Positions 1-8,399 of a stretch of DNA of 64,000 nucleotides are shown here, piece after piece. Within the stretch, counting starts at the first letter, position 1, and each line of letters begins with the position of its first letter. The translations under genes were made by a program, and so were the position numbers. Source of the DNA: Paenibacillus sp. 1001270B_150601_E10 (lineage in GTDB: Bacteria > Bacillota > Bacilli > Paenibacillales > Paenibacillaceae); NCBI RefSeq assembly GCF_015558675.1, contig NZ_JADMOL010000004.1, positions 298,157 to 362,156 on the forward strand. Reading direction: 5' to 3'. The notes under the pieces were generated by a model. The model was not told the DNA's origin. It saw only the letters and a program-made list of their open reading frames with translations, and ran no database searches.

Positions 1-208
1 TGTGCCTCCAGCGCTCGTCCTAACAGACGCCAAGCTTGTAAGTGCTAAGAGCGACGGTGTGGTACTTGTAGCGAGAGCGGAGAAGACGAAGTCCCACATG
101 ATTCTGAAGACGAAGATTCAGCTTGAGCAGATCAAAAATAATGTGATGGGCGTTGTCCTGAACCATAAGCGCATTCGCAATAAACATATTTTAAATGGCT
201 ATTACTAA
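1..208 (+). CDS. Tyrosine-protein kinase (CpsD/CapB/EpsB type), C-terminal fragment
   Basis: Only the last 68 or so residues lie in the window; the gene begins upstream. The visible stretch (PPALVLTDAKLVSAKSDGVV then LVARAEKT, later VMGVVLNHKRI) matches the end of the MinD/ParA-like fold of bacterial tyrosine kinases: the DA-x-x-x-x-x-K-x-DGV-x-LV segment and the strand before the C-terminus. These kinases work with a Wzz-type membrane activator and control polymer length and flux in exopolysaccharide synthesis. The tail ends in two adjacent tyrosines (NGYY), a minimal version of the autophosphorylated Tyr cluster of the family. Its place directly before an EPS operon supports the call. The Walker motifs are outside the window, so activity cannot be judged. 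Confidence 0.82.
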   Translation, partial: VPPALVLTDAKLVSAKSDGVVLVARAEKTKSHMILKTKIQLEQIKNNVMGVVLNHKRIRNKHILNGYY

Positions 209-221
209 GAGATTATAGAAA

Positions 222-386
222 CCGGCAACGGTCGCATTTCTTATAAATCGAGAGTTTATAGGAAGACAAGGTCATGTCTACTGTACCTTTATCATGGTAG
301 GCACTCGGCTGCACTGTGGGCGTCAGGGACGCCTTAGACGTAAATCGTCAAGGGTGCGGCGTGAGGGAGGGTTAAATGCCCTGGAT
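222..386 (+). ncRNA. Structured leader RNA, candidate EAR (epsC-type) antitermination element
   Basis: The gap of about 250 bases between the kinase and the first flippase has no gene but many local stems. Seen: a hairpin with arms at 240-247 and 255-262; GACA 265-268 with TGTC 275-278; TACC 284-287 with GGTA 296-299; a branched element closed by GCAC 311-314 and GTGC 354-357 that encloses a 6-bp hairpin (GGCGTC 319-324 / GACGCC 328-333) and a 4-bp hairpin (337-340 / 346-349); then AGGG 368-371 with CCCT 379-382 before a T-rich stretch. In Bacillus the EAR RNA lies in the eps operon just after the kinase gene and lets polymerase read through terminators in the long operon. The position and compact fold fit this; I did not match a consensus, so the family name is inference. 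Confidence 0.55.
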
Positions 387-456
387 TCTTTCATTTTTTC
401 TTTTCTAAGAGTGTGCAACGGCAAGGTTGTGCCCTGTTCGAAAGGAAGATGATGAG

Positions 457-1923
457 ATGTTAAAGCAGATTATTCTATATTTTTTCTCGCATGGGATACC
501 AGGTGTAATCACCTTTTTGAGTGTCGCCGTATATTCCCGGTACATGCTGCCGGAGGAATATGGCGTCTTTGCTCTAGCCATGACCGTGGTAAGCTTTATG
601 AACTCTGTCATGTTCCAATGGCTGAGACTCGGATTCCTGCGCTTCCTACCGAGGGATATTGAGACAGGCGACATCAGCCGATCCATATCAACCGTTACAG
701 CAGCGTTCTTGGTTACCGCTGGATTAACGGCTACATTGGGGAGCATCGGCTATGCCTTTATGGGAGACGCTTCGAGCCTAAGCGGATTATGGCTGTTAAG
801 CCTGCTGGTTGGTTGGGCTCAGGCCTGGTTCGAGCTTCAGCTCACCTTCTTTCGCTCCCGCATGCAGGGCGTAAAATACGGGATTCTATCTCTCATTCGA
901 GCGGTGCTCGTCTTTGTATTCAGCCTTATCGCGATCAGCTACGGGTTCGGTGCGTACGGCTTGCTTGGAGGCTTGCTTGCGGGCTTGCTTCTTTCTGCCA
1001 GCTTTCCGACCGTTGCAATTTGGATGAAGCAGCTGCGAATTCGAAGCATCGATCGAAAGCTGCTTAAGGAATTGCTTAGCTACGGTTTGCCGCTAACGCT
1101 TACCTTCGCGTTAAGCACGATCATCCATATTACAGACCGAATTGTCATCGGCAATGTCCTTGGATTGGATGAAGCGGGAGCATATGCGATGTCCTTTGAC
1201 TTTACGGAGAATTCGCTAACGACTATCTTCATGATCATTAATTTGGGGGCTTTGCCGCTTGTGATCCGAACGATGGAGCAGAGTGGGAAGGATGAGGCCT
1301 CGTTATCGATCGGGATGAACATCGGTTGGCTGTTCAGTATTGGACTACCTGCTGCAGTGGGCTTGTCCGTGCTTGCCCCGGGTCTTGTTCATACGATGTT
1401 TGGCGCCCAATATCGCGATATCGCCGTGTCAATCATTCCGATCGTTGCGTTTACAGGCTTCATTCGCTGCATGAAGATGTATGGGGTTGACGTCGTGTTT
1501 CAAACGATGAAATCAACCAAGAAGCAGCTGCTTCCAACAGCGATTGCCGCAATTGTGAACTTGGTGCTTAATCTATGGCTTGTCCCCATTCTCGGAATTC
1601 ACGGTTCCTTAATCGGGACGTCAGTCGCCTACTTGATAGGCATCGGCTATGGCTGGGTCATTGCCTATCAATTGCTTCCTGTGAAGCTGCCGCTAAGAGA
1701 GATGGGCAAGGCCCTCATAGCAGCGTTGGTGATGGCTCTATTGATATGGCCATTAAGAGCTCATACCGGTGTGGGATGGGTCGTGGCCTCTGTCGTGATC
1801 GGCGTTGTCGTTTTTACAGCATGCTGCCTTATTCTGAATGTATTTGAGTTGAGGCAAATGATGAAGAGCTATTTATTTAAGGGAAAAGTGAAGGAACAAG
1901 TGAAGGAACAAGTGAATGGTTAA
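457..1923 (+). CDS. Polysaccharide flippase, Wzx/MVF-like (first copy)
   Basis: A 488-residue membrane protein with about 12-14 hydrophobic segments along its whole length and an N-terminal FFSHGIPGVITFL...YSRYMLPEEYG stretch typical of the polysaccharide biosynthesis/export (MATE-like MVF) superfamily. It probably flips lipid-linked repeat units across the membrane. The start is the ATG at 457, 8 nt after AAAGGAAG; the longer frame from TTG 427 would run through that ribosome site. It is the first gene after the structured leader and heads the EPS run. The C-terminus ends in a duplicated KEQVKEQV stretch encoded by a short direct repeat around 1890-1915. A second, unrelated-looking flippase lies at 7084. 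Confidence 0.85.
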   Translation: MLKQIILYFFSHGIPGVITFLSVAVYSRYMLPEEYGVFALAMTVVSFMNSVMFQWLRLGFLRFLPRDIETGDISRSISTVTAAFLVTAGLTATLGSIGYAFMGDASSLSGLWLLSLLVGWAQAWFELQLTFFRSRMQGVKYGILSLIRAVLVFVFSLIAISYGFGAYGLLGGLLAGLLLSASFPTVAIWMKQLRIRSIDRKLLKELLSYGLPLTLTFALSTIIHITDRIVIGNVLGLDEAGAYAMSFDFTENSLTTIFMIINLGALPLVIRTMEQSGKDEASLSIGMNIGWLFSIGLPAAVGLSVLAPGLVHTMFGAQYRDIAVSIIPIVAFTGFIRCMKMYGVDVVFQTMKSTKKQLLPTAIAAIVNLVLNLWLVPILGIHGSLIGTSVAYLIGIGYGWVIAYQLLPVKLPLREMGKALIAALVMALLIWPLRAHTGVGWVVASVVIGVVVFTACCLILNVFELRQMMKSYLFKGKVKEQVKEQVNG

Positions 1924-1967
1924 TCCGCCACTTGAAATAAAACAACTATGCAGGGGAGGCCATAACG

Positions 1968-3329
1968 TTGATACAGGAGGCTGTATATGAAGGGATCTAT
2001 CGCTTAGGCAGCGCGATAAAAGGCTGGAATGTGTGGGAGATCCTTAATCGACAGCGGGAGATGCAGTGGCAAAGTGCAGATGATATGAATCGGTACAAGG
2101 AGGACAAGCTGCACCGTTTGCTAAAGCATGCCGAACGGCACAACCCTTACTATCGCCGTCTTTTTCTTGCGCAAGGAATAACATGGGATCAATTCTCATG
2201 GGAGACATTTAAGCGGATTCCGTTATTAACAAAGCATGAATTGCATGATTATTCCGAGCAGCTGTGCAGCGAGGGAAGCTATCTGAATGCGAGATGGAAC
2301 AGCTCCGGCGGCTCGACAGGCCAGATGGCTAGACTGCTTCAGGACGAGAACTTCCGCAATCACTCCAGAGCGAACAAGCTGCTGTTTGATGAATGGACAA
2401 ATACGAGGCTGGGGCAGCGCAAGCTTACCTTATGGGGAGCACAGCGAGATATTAAAAAGAGCAAGATAGCGCTGTTGAATAAGCTCGGCAGCATGGTGCA
2501 TCGCAGAATGACCTTAAGCTCCTATCAAATGAATCATGACATTATGGTTGATTACGTGAATGAAATCAATCGGTACAAGCCAGAGTTCATCCTAGCTTAT
2601 GCACACAGCATTTATGAGCTCGCCCTGCTGCTTGAGAAGGGAGGGTGCCGGCTCATTCATCGCCCCCGTGCGATCATGACTTCAGCCGGAACGCTATTTC
2701 CAGAGATGAGAGCGAAGATTGAGGAGCAGTTTGGTGCTCCTGTGTTCAATCGCTACGGCTCAAGAGAGGTAGGCGATATTGCATGCGAATGCAGCCATCA
2801 CCAAGGGCTGCATATCAGCGGGACGACTCATATGGTTGAAATTATCCGCGAGGATGGCAGTCATGCTGAGCCTGGTGAAGTTGGCGAGATCGTGGTTACC
2901 CTGCTTACGAACAAAGCAATGCCTTTGATTCGCTATCAGATTGGTGATCGCGGAGCCTTGGCGAAGGAGCCCTGCGCATGCGGGCGTGGGTGGCCGCTTA
3001 TTCAACAAATCCAAGGGCGTTCACAAGATTATTTATACTTGGAGGACGGCTCTAAGGTTGATGGGGCCTGCTTTATGCTGGAGATTATCCCATGCAAATG
3101 GATTCGGCGGTTTCAGATCATTCAGGAGGAGCGGGGCGTAGCTGACTTGTACTGTATCCCCGAGAACATGGATTCTGCCCAGGTCGCGCTGGAATGTGAA
3201 CAGCTAAAGCAAAGGCTTGATTCTTTAGTCGAGCAGCAGATGCGGATCAATGTGCATCTTGTTGATGAGATTCAAGAAACGATTACGGGAAAGCATCGAT
3301 ACATTATAAATAGGGTGAGCGCTCCATGA
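1968..3329 (+). CDS. CapK-like adenylate-forming enzyme (phenylacetate-CoA ligase family), first copy
   Basis: 453 residues of the PaaK/CapK branch of the AMP-forming superfamily. Seen: the P-loop-like SSGGSTG near residue 112, the adenylate motif YGSREVGD near 262, a Cys-rich piece (ECSHH and then CACGRGWP), YQIGDRG before the hinge, and a C-terminal TGKHR lysine that fits the catalytic Lys of the mobile lid. Such genes are frequent in capsule loci, where they may activate an acyl or amino-acid group for polymer decoration; the substrate is not known. The start is TTG 1968, 8 nt after AGGGGAGG. Its stop overlaps the next start by 4 nt (ATGA), so it is translationally coupled. A second homolog sits at 8400. 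Confidence 0.82.
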   Translation: MIQEAVYEGIYRLGSAIKGWNVWEILNRQREMQWQSADDMNRYKEDKLHRLLKHAERHNPYYRRLFLAQGITWDQFSWETFKRIPLLTKHELHDYSEQLCSEGSYLNARWNSSGGSTGQMARLLQDENFRNHSRANKLLFDEWTNTRLGQRKLTLWGAQRDIKKSKIALLNKLGSMVHRRMTLSSYQMNHDIMVDYVNEINRYKPEFILAYAHSIYELALLLEKGGCRLIHRPRAIMTSAGTLFPEMRAKIEEQFGAPVFNRYGSREVGDIACECSHHQGLHISGTTHMVEIIREDGSHAEPGEVGEIVVTLLTNKAMPLIRYQIGDRGALAKEPCACGRGWPLIQQIQGRSQDYLYLEDGSKVDGACFMLEIIPCKWIRRFQIIQEERGVADLYCIPENMDSAQVALECEQLKQRLDSLVEQQMRINVHLVDEIQETITGKHRYIINRVSAP

Positions 3330-4507
3330 GAAAAGTTGTATTTCCTCATTCAGGCATTCAGGTTGGAGGATCGATTATATCGGCCTCGTTAATTATCGAT
3401 CATTTGAATCATTCGCCGCAGTGGGAGGCAGTAGCTATCTACCCAGGTGAAGGGCCGGCAGTAGAGCTGTACCGGGAGCTTAATCTTAAGACGAGCATTC
3501 TATCGATTCACGAGAAATCAATTCGCAATATTCATCATTCCGCCGGATGGAAGGGCAAGCTTCGTGCCTTGAGGGCGTATTGGGAGTCGTACGTGACGGC
3601 AAAAGCTTATTTGCAGCGTGAGCGTCCAGATCTGGTCCATCTTAACGACGATACCTCGATTCTCACTTGGGGGGTGGCAGCTAAGCAGCTTGGCATTCCT
3701 GTCATCTGGCACATTAGACAGGAGAAAGGCAATCATTGGTTGGATTCTTTGCGGCTGCGCTACGCGAATTACCTGATTTATATCGCCAAGAATACGTCCC
3801 ACCGGTTCGAGCGCCAATCCAGAACGCCAGCAAGCCGGATCATTTATAACGGCGTGAACCTGTCCACGTATTGGAGCCCACGCTCCAAGGCGGAGATTAA
3901 GCAGAGCCTTGGCCTGCAGCCAGCCAGGCTTCTCGTTGGCTTTGTCGGCAACTTGAAGCGGGCGAAGCGTCCTGAATGGTTTATCCAAGCCTGCATTCAA
4001 GCGCTGCAGGAAGGTCTTGACTTTGATGCGGTTGTCATTGGAGAAGATTATGAGGGCGGGGCCTACAAGAGAGAACTTCAGCAGCAAATCGATGCTGCAG
4101 GCTGTTCAACTCGCATCAAGCTGCGAGGCTATGAGGCCCATCCCGAACGCTGGATGAGAGCGATGGATGTGTTTGGGTTAACCTCGGTCTCAGAGCCCTT
4201 TGGCCGAGTCGTGATTGAGGCGATGGCCTCGCGCGCTGCGGTGGTGGCAACGGCAGCTGGCGGTGTCCCGGAGATCATTGCGGATGGGCGAGATGGACTC
4301 CTTTCCGATCCGCAAGACCAAGCGCATTTTTATGAGCAGCTCAAGAGGCTTATTCAAGATGCCAAGCAGCGCGAACAGCTTACACGCGAAGCGTTGTCTA
4401 CGGTTCATCGCAAGTTCAGCGCAGAGGAGACCTCTAAGCAAATTCAAGCCATCTATGATGAAATACTGCAGTCGCCAAAAGTCCAAGCGAATAGGAGATC
4501 TTCATGA
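3326..4507 (+). CDS. Glycosyltransferase family 4
   Basis: 393 residues with the GT-B layout: an N-terminal Rossmann half starting with FPHSGIQVGGSI (the glycine-rich acceptor loop), then LLVGFVGNLKRAKRP near residue 200 that opens the nucleotide-sugar half, and the EPFGRVVIEAMA motif (E-x7-E) near 290 followed by AAGGVPEIIADG. It likely adds one sugar to the lipid-linked EPS repeat unit on the cytoplasmic membrane face. The start ATG overlaps the CapK stop, and its own stop overlaps the next gene at 4504. The donor and acceptor sugars cannot be read from sequence. Confidence 0.86.
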   Translation: MRKVVFPHSGIQVGGSIISASLIIDHLNHSPQWEAVAIYPGEGPAVELYRELNLKTSILSIHEKSIRNIHHSAGWKGKLRALRAYWESYVTAKAYLQRERPDLVHLNDDTSILTWGVAAKQLGIPVIWHIRQEKGNHWLDSLRLRYANYLIYIAKNTSHRFERQSRTPASRIIYNGVNLSTYWSPRSKAEIKQSLGLQPARLLVGFVGNLKRAKRPEWFIQACIQALQEGLDFDAVVIGEDYEGGAYKRELQQQIDAAGCSTRIKLRGYEAHPERWMRAMDVFGLTSVSEPFGRVVIEAMASRAAVVATAAGGVPEIIADGRDGLLSDPQDQAHFYEQLKRLIQDAKQREQLTREALSTVHRKFSAEETSKQIQAIYDEILQSPKVQANRRSS

Positions 4508-5886
4508 TGAATCGTCTGAATGGGACGCTCATGTTCTTTATTGCGGCGCTGATGTACAACGAACCCATACAAGAAATGCTGAGGCTGCCCTCCTTTATTC
4601 GGCCGCTGGATATGCTGATTGTTGTATGGATTGCCTATACGCTAAAGAAAGGGGTAAAGCTCCCGGAAAGGCGCTCCACACAGTCCATTCAAGGTGTGAT
4701 GGTTCTCTTTCTCATGCTCACATGCTTAGTGCCTTTCTTAGGCCTCACGCTCAAGCCCTATACGTTGAGCGAACTGCTAGGCGGGGTATTGCCCAGCCTT
4801 CGAACCGTTCTTTACGCGACTGCGTTTTGGCTGTTCTACCATGCATCCATGAGAGGCATTGTCCGATACAAGGAGCTGGTCAGCGCCTATGTATGGGTAA
4901 GCCTGCCTCACTTTCTGTATGGTTTGCTGCAGTTTATTTCAATTAACACGTCATGGCTGCCATACAGCAGCCTGCCGTGGCAGCCCGTTCGCGTTCGCGG
5001 GAATGGGGAGACGGAGGTCATGAACTACGTGGTAACTGGGCTGACCGAAGCACCGTTTAGCCTTGCAACCTGGGGATCAACCTCAGCCATTGTCTGCTTT
5101 GTCCTGCTGATGCAATTTCCAAGGAAATTAAGAAGTCTTTCCCAAGAAGGCTATAGTCACGCACATGCAGCGCTGCCAAGCACTGCTATCCAGTGGATCG
5201 GTCTTATAACGGGACTTGGCATGGTGATTATGTCCATGAGACGAACCACCTTACTGGCGCTATTGGGGGGAATGCTGGCTGTGATGGTGCTTAAAGTCGT
5301 GCTAAGCCGACAGCATCGCTTTGCGGGTACAGGGGTATTCTGGAAGACGATTATTGTAGCGGGAATCCTGCTTGCAGTGGGCGCATTCTATTCCCCATCC
5401 ATTCAACAGAGAATTACCTCAATCGTGAGTTTGGCTCAAGGGGATGTTAACGATCCTTCCCTTCGCAATCTGCATGGTCGCTCGGAGGAAACATGGGGCT
5501 ACTGGATCGATTTTTTCTTCCAGAACCCATACGGAATCGGCTTGTATCCGCCAGAAATTATGAAAGTATCGTCGGATAATACGTATCTTACTTATCTAGC
5601 GCAAGGAGGCTTGGTGTATTCACTAGGCTACATTGCCTTGCTTCTGGCACTTACCTTGTTTGCCTTTTATTTATTTCGCAATCCTCAACGTTTGCTTTCC
5701 GCTTACGGATTAAGCTTGTTTGGCATCATGATCATTATCTGGGTGTCCGGAGTGGGTACAGGCGGTTCGATGGCATCGCTTGTATGGGCGTATCGATGGG
5801 CTTTCTTAGGCTGCTTGTGTGCAGAGTATATGCAGGCTGTCTCCATAGAGGCTATGGAAGGTTCCCTGCGACGCCAGTTTACCTAA
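4504..5886 (+). CDS. O-antigen polymerase/ligase-like membrane protein (Wzy), first copy
   Basis: 460 residues, about 10-12 membrane spans, with a large outer loop between the spans around residues 145-180 and another around 300-345 (YSPSIQQRITSI...NLHGRSEETWGYW), the arrangement of Wzy/WaaL-type polymerases. The segment GRSEETWGYWIDFFFQNPYGIGLYP resembles the conserved R-containing W-x(n)-G loop of the family. It probably joins flipped repeat units outside the membrane. Starts ATG 4504 or ATG 4507 are both possible in the overlap with the preceding glycosyltransferase. A second polymerase-like gene is at 9743. Confidence 0.78.
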   Translation: MMNRLNGTLMFFIAALMYNEPIQEMLRLPSFIRPLDMLIVVWIAYTLKKGVKLPERRSTQSIQGVMVLFLMLTCLVPFLGLTLKPYTLSELLGGVLPSLRTVLYATAFWLFYHASMRGIVRYKELVSAYVWVSLPHFLYGLLQFISINTSWLPYSSLPWQPVRVRGNGETEVMNYVVTGLTEAPFSLATWGSTSAIVCFVLLMQFPRKLRSLSQEGYSHAHAALPSTAIQWIGLITGLGMVIMSMRRTTLLALLGGMLAVMVLKVVLSRQHRFAGTGVFWKTIIVAGILLAVGAFYSPSIQQRITSIVSLAQGDVNDPSLRNLHGRSEETWGYWIDFFFQNPYGIGLYPPEIMKVSSDNTYLTYLAQGGLVYSLGYIALLLALTLFAFYLFRNPQRLLSAYGLSLFGIMIIIWVSGVGTGGSMASLVWAYRWAFLGCLCAEYMQAVSIEAMEGSLRRQFT

Positions 5887-5897
5887 CTAATCGTTAA

Positions 5898-7097
5898 GTG
5901 GTGATGGATTTGAAACAACGAGTTGTCGTTCAATTTATCTCAGGGCTATATATGGGCGGAGCAGAGATGATGCTTTATCATACTGCAAAGCATTTGAATA
6001 TGGAGAAATACCGTACGGTGGTCATATCCATGCTGCCCAATGGTAAAGTAGCCGACATGCTTCGAAGTGAGAATATCGAAGTGCATTGCTTGACGGTCAA
6101 GCACAAATGGCTGCTGCCATTAAGCTTTATTAAGCTTTTCAACCACATCCGTAAGCTTAAGCCAGATATCATTCATTCTTATATGTTTCATGCTGATATT
6201 GTAGGCCGTGTCATTGGAAAGCTGCTCAACATTCCCGTGGTTATCTCCTCGATCCGAAATGAATATATCGGGGGCTGGCATCGGGAACGCCTGCTTAAAA
6301 TGACAGATATGTTCACAGATTGCGTCACGGTCGTATGCGAGAAGGCCGGGATGGTCCAAGTGAACAAGGGGACCATTAAGGAAGATAAGATGAAGGTTAT
6401 TTATAACGGCATTGATCTGGGCCGCTTCAAGCCGATATCGGTGGAGAGCCGCTTGCAGATTCGACAAAGTTGGGGGGCTAATCAGACGGACCTCGTATTT
6501 ATTTGCGTAGGTCGGCTTGAGACGCAAAAGAATCATCGAATGCTTATTTCAGCTTTTCATAAGCTGGCGATGATCCATGATCAAGTGAAGCTGATTCTGA
6601 TTGGCGATGGCTCGCTTAGAGAAGAGCTTGAGCAGTATTGCAAGGATCTTAAGCTTACAGACAAGGTTCAATTTAAAGGAATCTGCTCGAACGTCCATGA
6701 ACTGCTTCAAGCAGCCGATATGTTTGTTCTTGCCTCGCAATGGGAGGGGCTGCCGAATGTCGTGCTGGAAGCAATGGCTTCGGGTACGCCTGTCATTGCC
6801 ACATCTGTAGGGGGAACACCTGAGGTTGTGGTTGATCAAGAGACCGGCCTTCTGGTGGAATCAGGAGATGAAAAGGGACTTCTTCATGCCATGAAGGTCC
6901 TTATTGAGATTGGCGATGCAGGCAGACAGATGTTCCGCGAACACGCGAAGGAGAGAGTGCGCAAACACTTTACGATCGGCCAAACGATTGCGGAGACAGA
7001 GTCTTTGTATGAGGAACTGCTTCTAAAAACGCAAAAAGGAAGCAAGCATCACGCGGAGCGGCAGAACAATACCGTTCTCCAGGATGAAAGAGCCTAG
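5898..7097 (+). CDS. Glycosyltransferase family 4
   Basis: 399 residues, GT-B fold: FISGLYMGGAEMMLYH near the N-terminus is the glycine-rich acceptor loop, IYNGIDLGRFKP near 155-166 is the usual linker into the donor half, then ICVGRLETQKNH, and the catalytic EGLPNVVLEAMASG followed by VGGTPEVV. Probable role is transfer of a sugar from a nucleotide donor to the EPS repeat unit. The start is uncertain: GTG 5898, GTG 5901, ATG 5904 and TTG 5910 are in frame and no clean ribosome site separates them. Its 3' end overlaps the next gene's earliest start by 14 nt. Confidence 0.87.
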   Translation: MVMDLKQRVVVQFISGLYMGGAEMMLYHTAKHLNMEKYRTVVISMLPNGKVADMLRSENIEVHCLTVKHKWLLPLSFIKLFNHIRKLKPDIIHSYMFHADIVGRVIGKLLNIPVVISSIRNEYIGGWHRERLLKMTDMFTDCVTVVCEKAGMVQVNKGTIKEDKMKVIYNGIDLGRFKPISVESRLQIRQSWGANQTDLVFICVGRLETQKNHRMLISAFHKLAMIHDQVKLILIGDGSLREELEQYCKDLKLTDKVQFKGICSNVHELLQAADMFVLASQWEGLPNVVLEAMASGTPVIATSVGGTPEVVVDQETGLLVESGDEKGLLHAMKVLIEIGDAGRQMFREHAKERVRKHFTIGQTIAETESLYEELLLKTQKGSKHHAERQNNTVLQDERA

Positions 7098-8358
7098 TAT
7101 GTCGGAGGGGCGAGCCTTATCATTAAAACGCAACATCTCATGGACGATGCTTGGAAACGGCATGTATGCCGCCTGTCAGTGGGGCATTCTCATTCTCATA
7201 GCCAGGTTCGGTAATTCGGAGATGTTAGGAATGTATACCTATGCCCTATCTATTACGGCTCCCATCATCTTGACTCTGAATATGCAGCTTAAAAGTGCAC
7301 AGACCGTTAATGCCAATCCCGCTCATACCTTCAGCCATTATATGTGGATAAGGTCGCTCGGCTGCATCATGGCGGTGGGTATACTCTCTGTCCTTTTGCT
7401 GTTTCAGCAGCACACGATTCAGGTGTGGACCATTGTGTATCTCATTTTATTAAGCAAGGTATTTGAATCTCTAAGTGATCTGGCCTATGGCGTCTTTCAA
7501 AAGCATCGCAGAATGGACTATATCGGGAGATCCCAGCTTGTGAAAGGAGGCCTACTGCTCGCTTCAGTAAGCATCGGCATTCTTGTCACGGGTCGCTTGG
7601 AAGCGGGATTGCTGCTGCTTGTGCTGGTATGGGGCCTGCGCTTTATCGGATACGATCTCAAGCATGCCAAGCGATTTGAGTCTTTGAAATGGAAATGCGA
7701 CCTTAAAGGCATGGGGGAAATTGTGAAAAAGTGCTTTCCGCTTGGCATCGTCGCAGGGCTTGGCTCATTCAATACCAATATCCCGCGCTATGTGCTGGAG
7801 CATGCTCATGGCATGGAAACGCTTGGACTTCTGTCAGCCATGACCTACATGATGGTAGCTGGCAATGTAGTGTTTCATTCGATCGGGCAATCCATGCTTC
7901 CTCGTCTTGCAAGCCATTACAGGCAAGGCCAGCTTCAGGTTCTGGATCAAAGCATGCTGAAGCTGTGCGGGATGACGCTCATCATCGGTGCAGCAGCTGT
8001 TGCAGTCGCGACATTATGGTCGAAGCCGATCCTTACGCTGTTGTATGGAGCGGAGTATGCGCAGTACCCGCTTGCCTTTGTGCTCATTATCGTAAGTGCG
8101 GTTCTTGGGTATGTGCAATCGTTCTTTGGCTTTGGCCTTCTTGCTTCACAATCATTTTACCATCAACTGTTCATCTCCATGTTTACGATGGGCTCCACGC
8201 TGGTTCTCTCTTGGATTCTCATCCCGAATAATGGATTGTTAGGGGCGGCAAGCACATTGCTGATGATGAATATCGTTTCATTGATAGCATCCTTTATTGC
8301 ATATCAGGCGGCAAGAAAGCGGCTGGTGCAGAACAAGATGGCCGTAACGCAATCGTAA
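7084..8358 (+). CDS. Polysaccharide flippase, Wzx/MVF-like (second copy)
   Basis: 424 residues with about 12 hydrophobic spans; LSLKRNISWTMLGNGMYAACQWGILILIARFG at the start of the mature frame is typical of the polysaccharide biosynthesis (RfbX/Wzx) family. Its sequence differs clearly from the flippase at 457, so the two are not a recent duplication. ATG 7084 and ATG 7099 are both possible starts; neither has a strong ribosome site, in keeping with coupling to the overlapping glycosyltransferase. It lies between a GT4 gene and the second CapK-like gene, giving this locus a second complete flippase/polymerase pair. Confidence 0.83.
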   Translation: MKEPSMSEGRALSLKRNISWTMLGNGMYAACQWGILILIARFGNSEMLGMYTYALSITAPIILTLNMQLKSAQTVNANPAHTFSHYMWIRSLGCIMAVGILSVLLLFQQHTIQVWTIVYLILLSKVFESLSDLAYGVFQKHRRMDYIGRSQLVKGGLLLASVSIGILVTGRLEAGLLLLVLVWGLRFIGYDLKHAKRFESLKWKCDLKGMGEIVKKCFPLGIVAGLGSFNTNIPRYVLEHAHGMETLGLLSAMTYMMVAGNVVFHSIGQSMLPRLASHYRQGQLQVLDQSMLKLCGMTLIIGAAAVAVATLWSKPILTLLYGAEYAQYPLAFVLIIVSAVLGYVQSFFGFGLLASQSFYHQLFISMFTMGSTLVLSWILIPNNGLLGAASTLLMMNIVSLIASFIAYQAARKRLVQNKMAVTQS

Positions 8359-8399
8359 ACCGCCCATGACATCTTAACGCTAGGGAGAGATCACAGGAT

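Noticed and set aside
1884-1920. Direct repeat at the end of the first flippase as an attachment site
   Set aside because: It only encodes a doubled KEQV and is not matched elsewhere; no mobile element genes nearby.
3518-4087. 189-codon frame opposite the first GT4 gene
   Set aside because: Antisense shadow of a gene with clear GT4 motifs.
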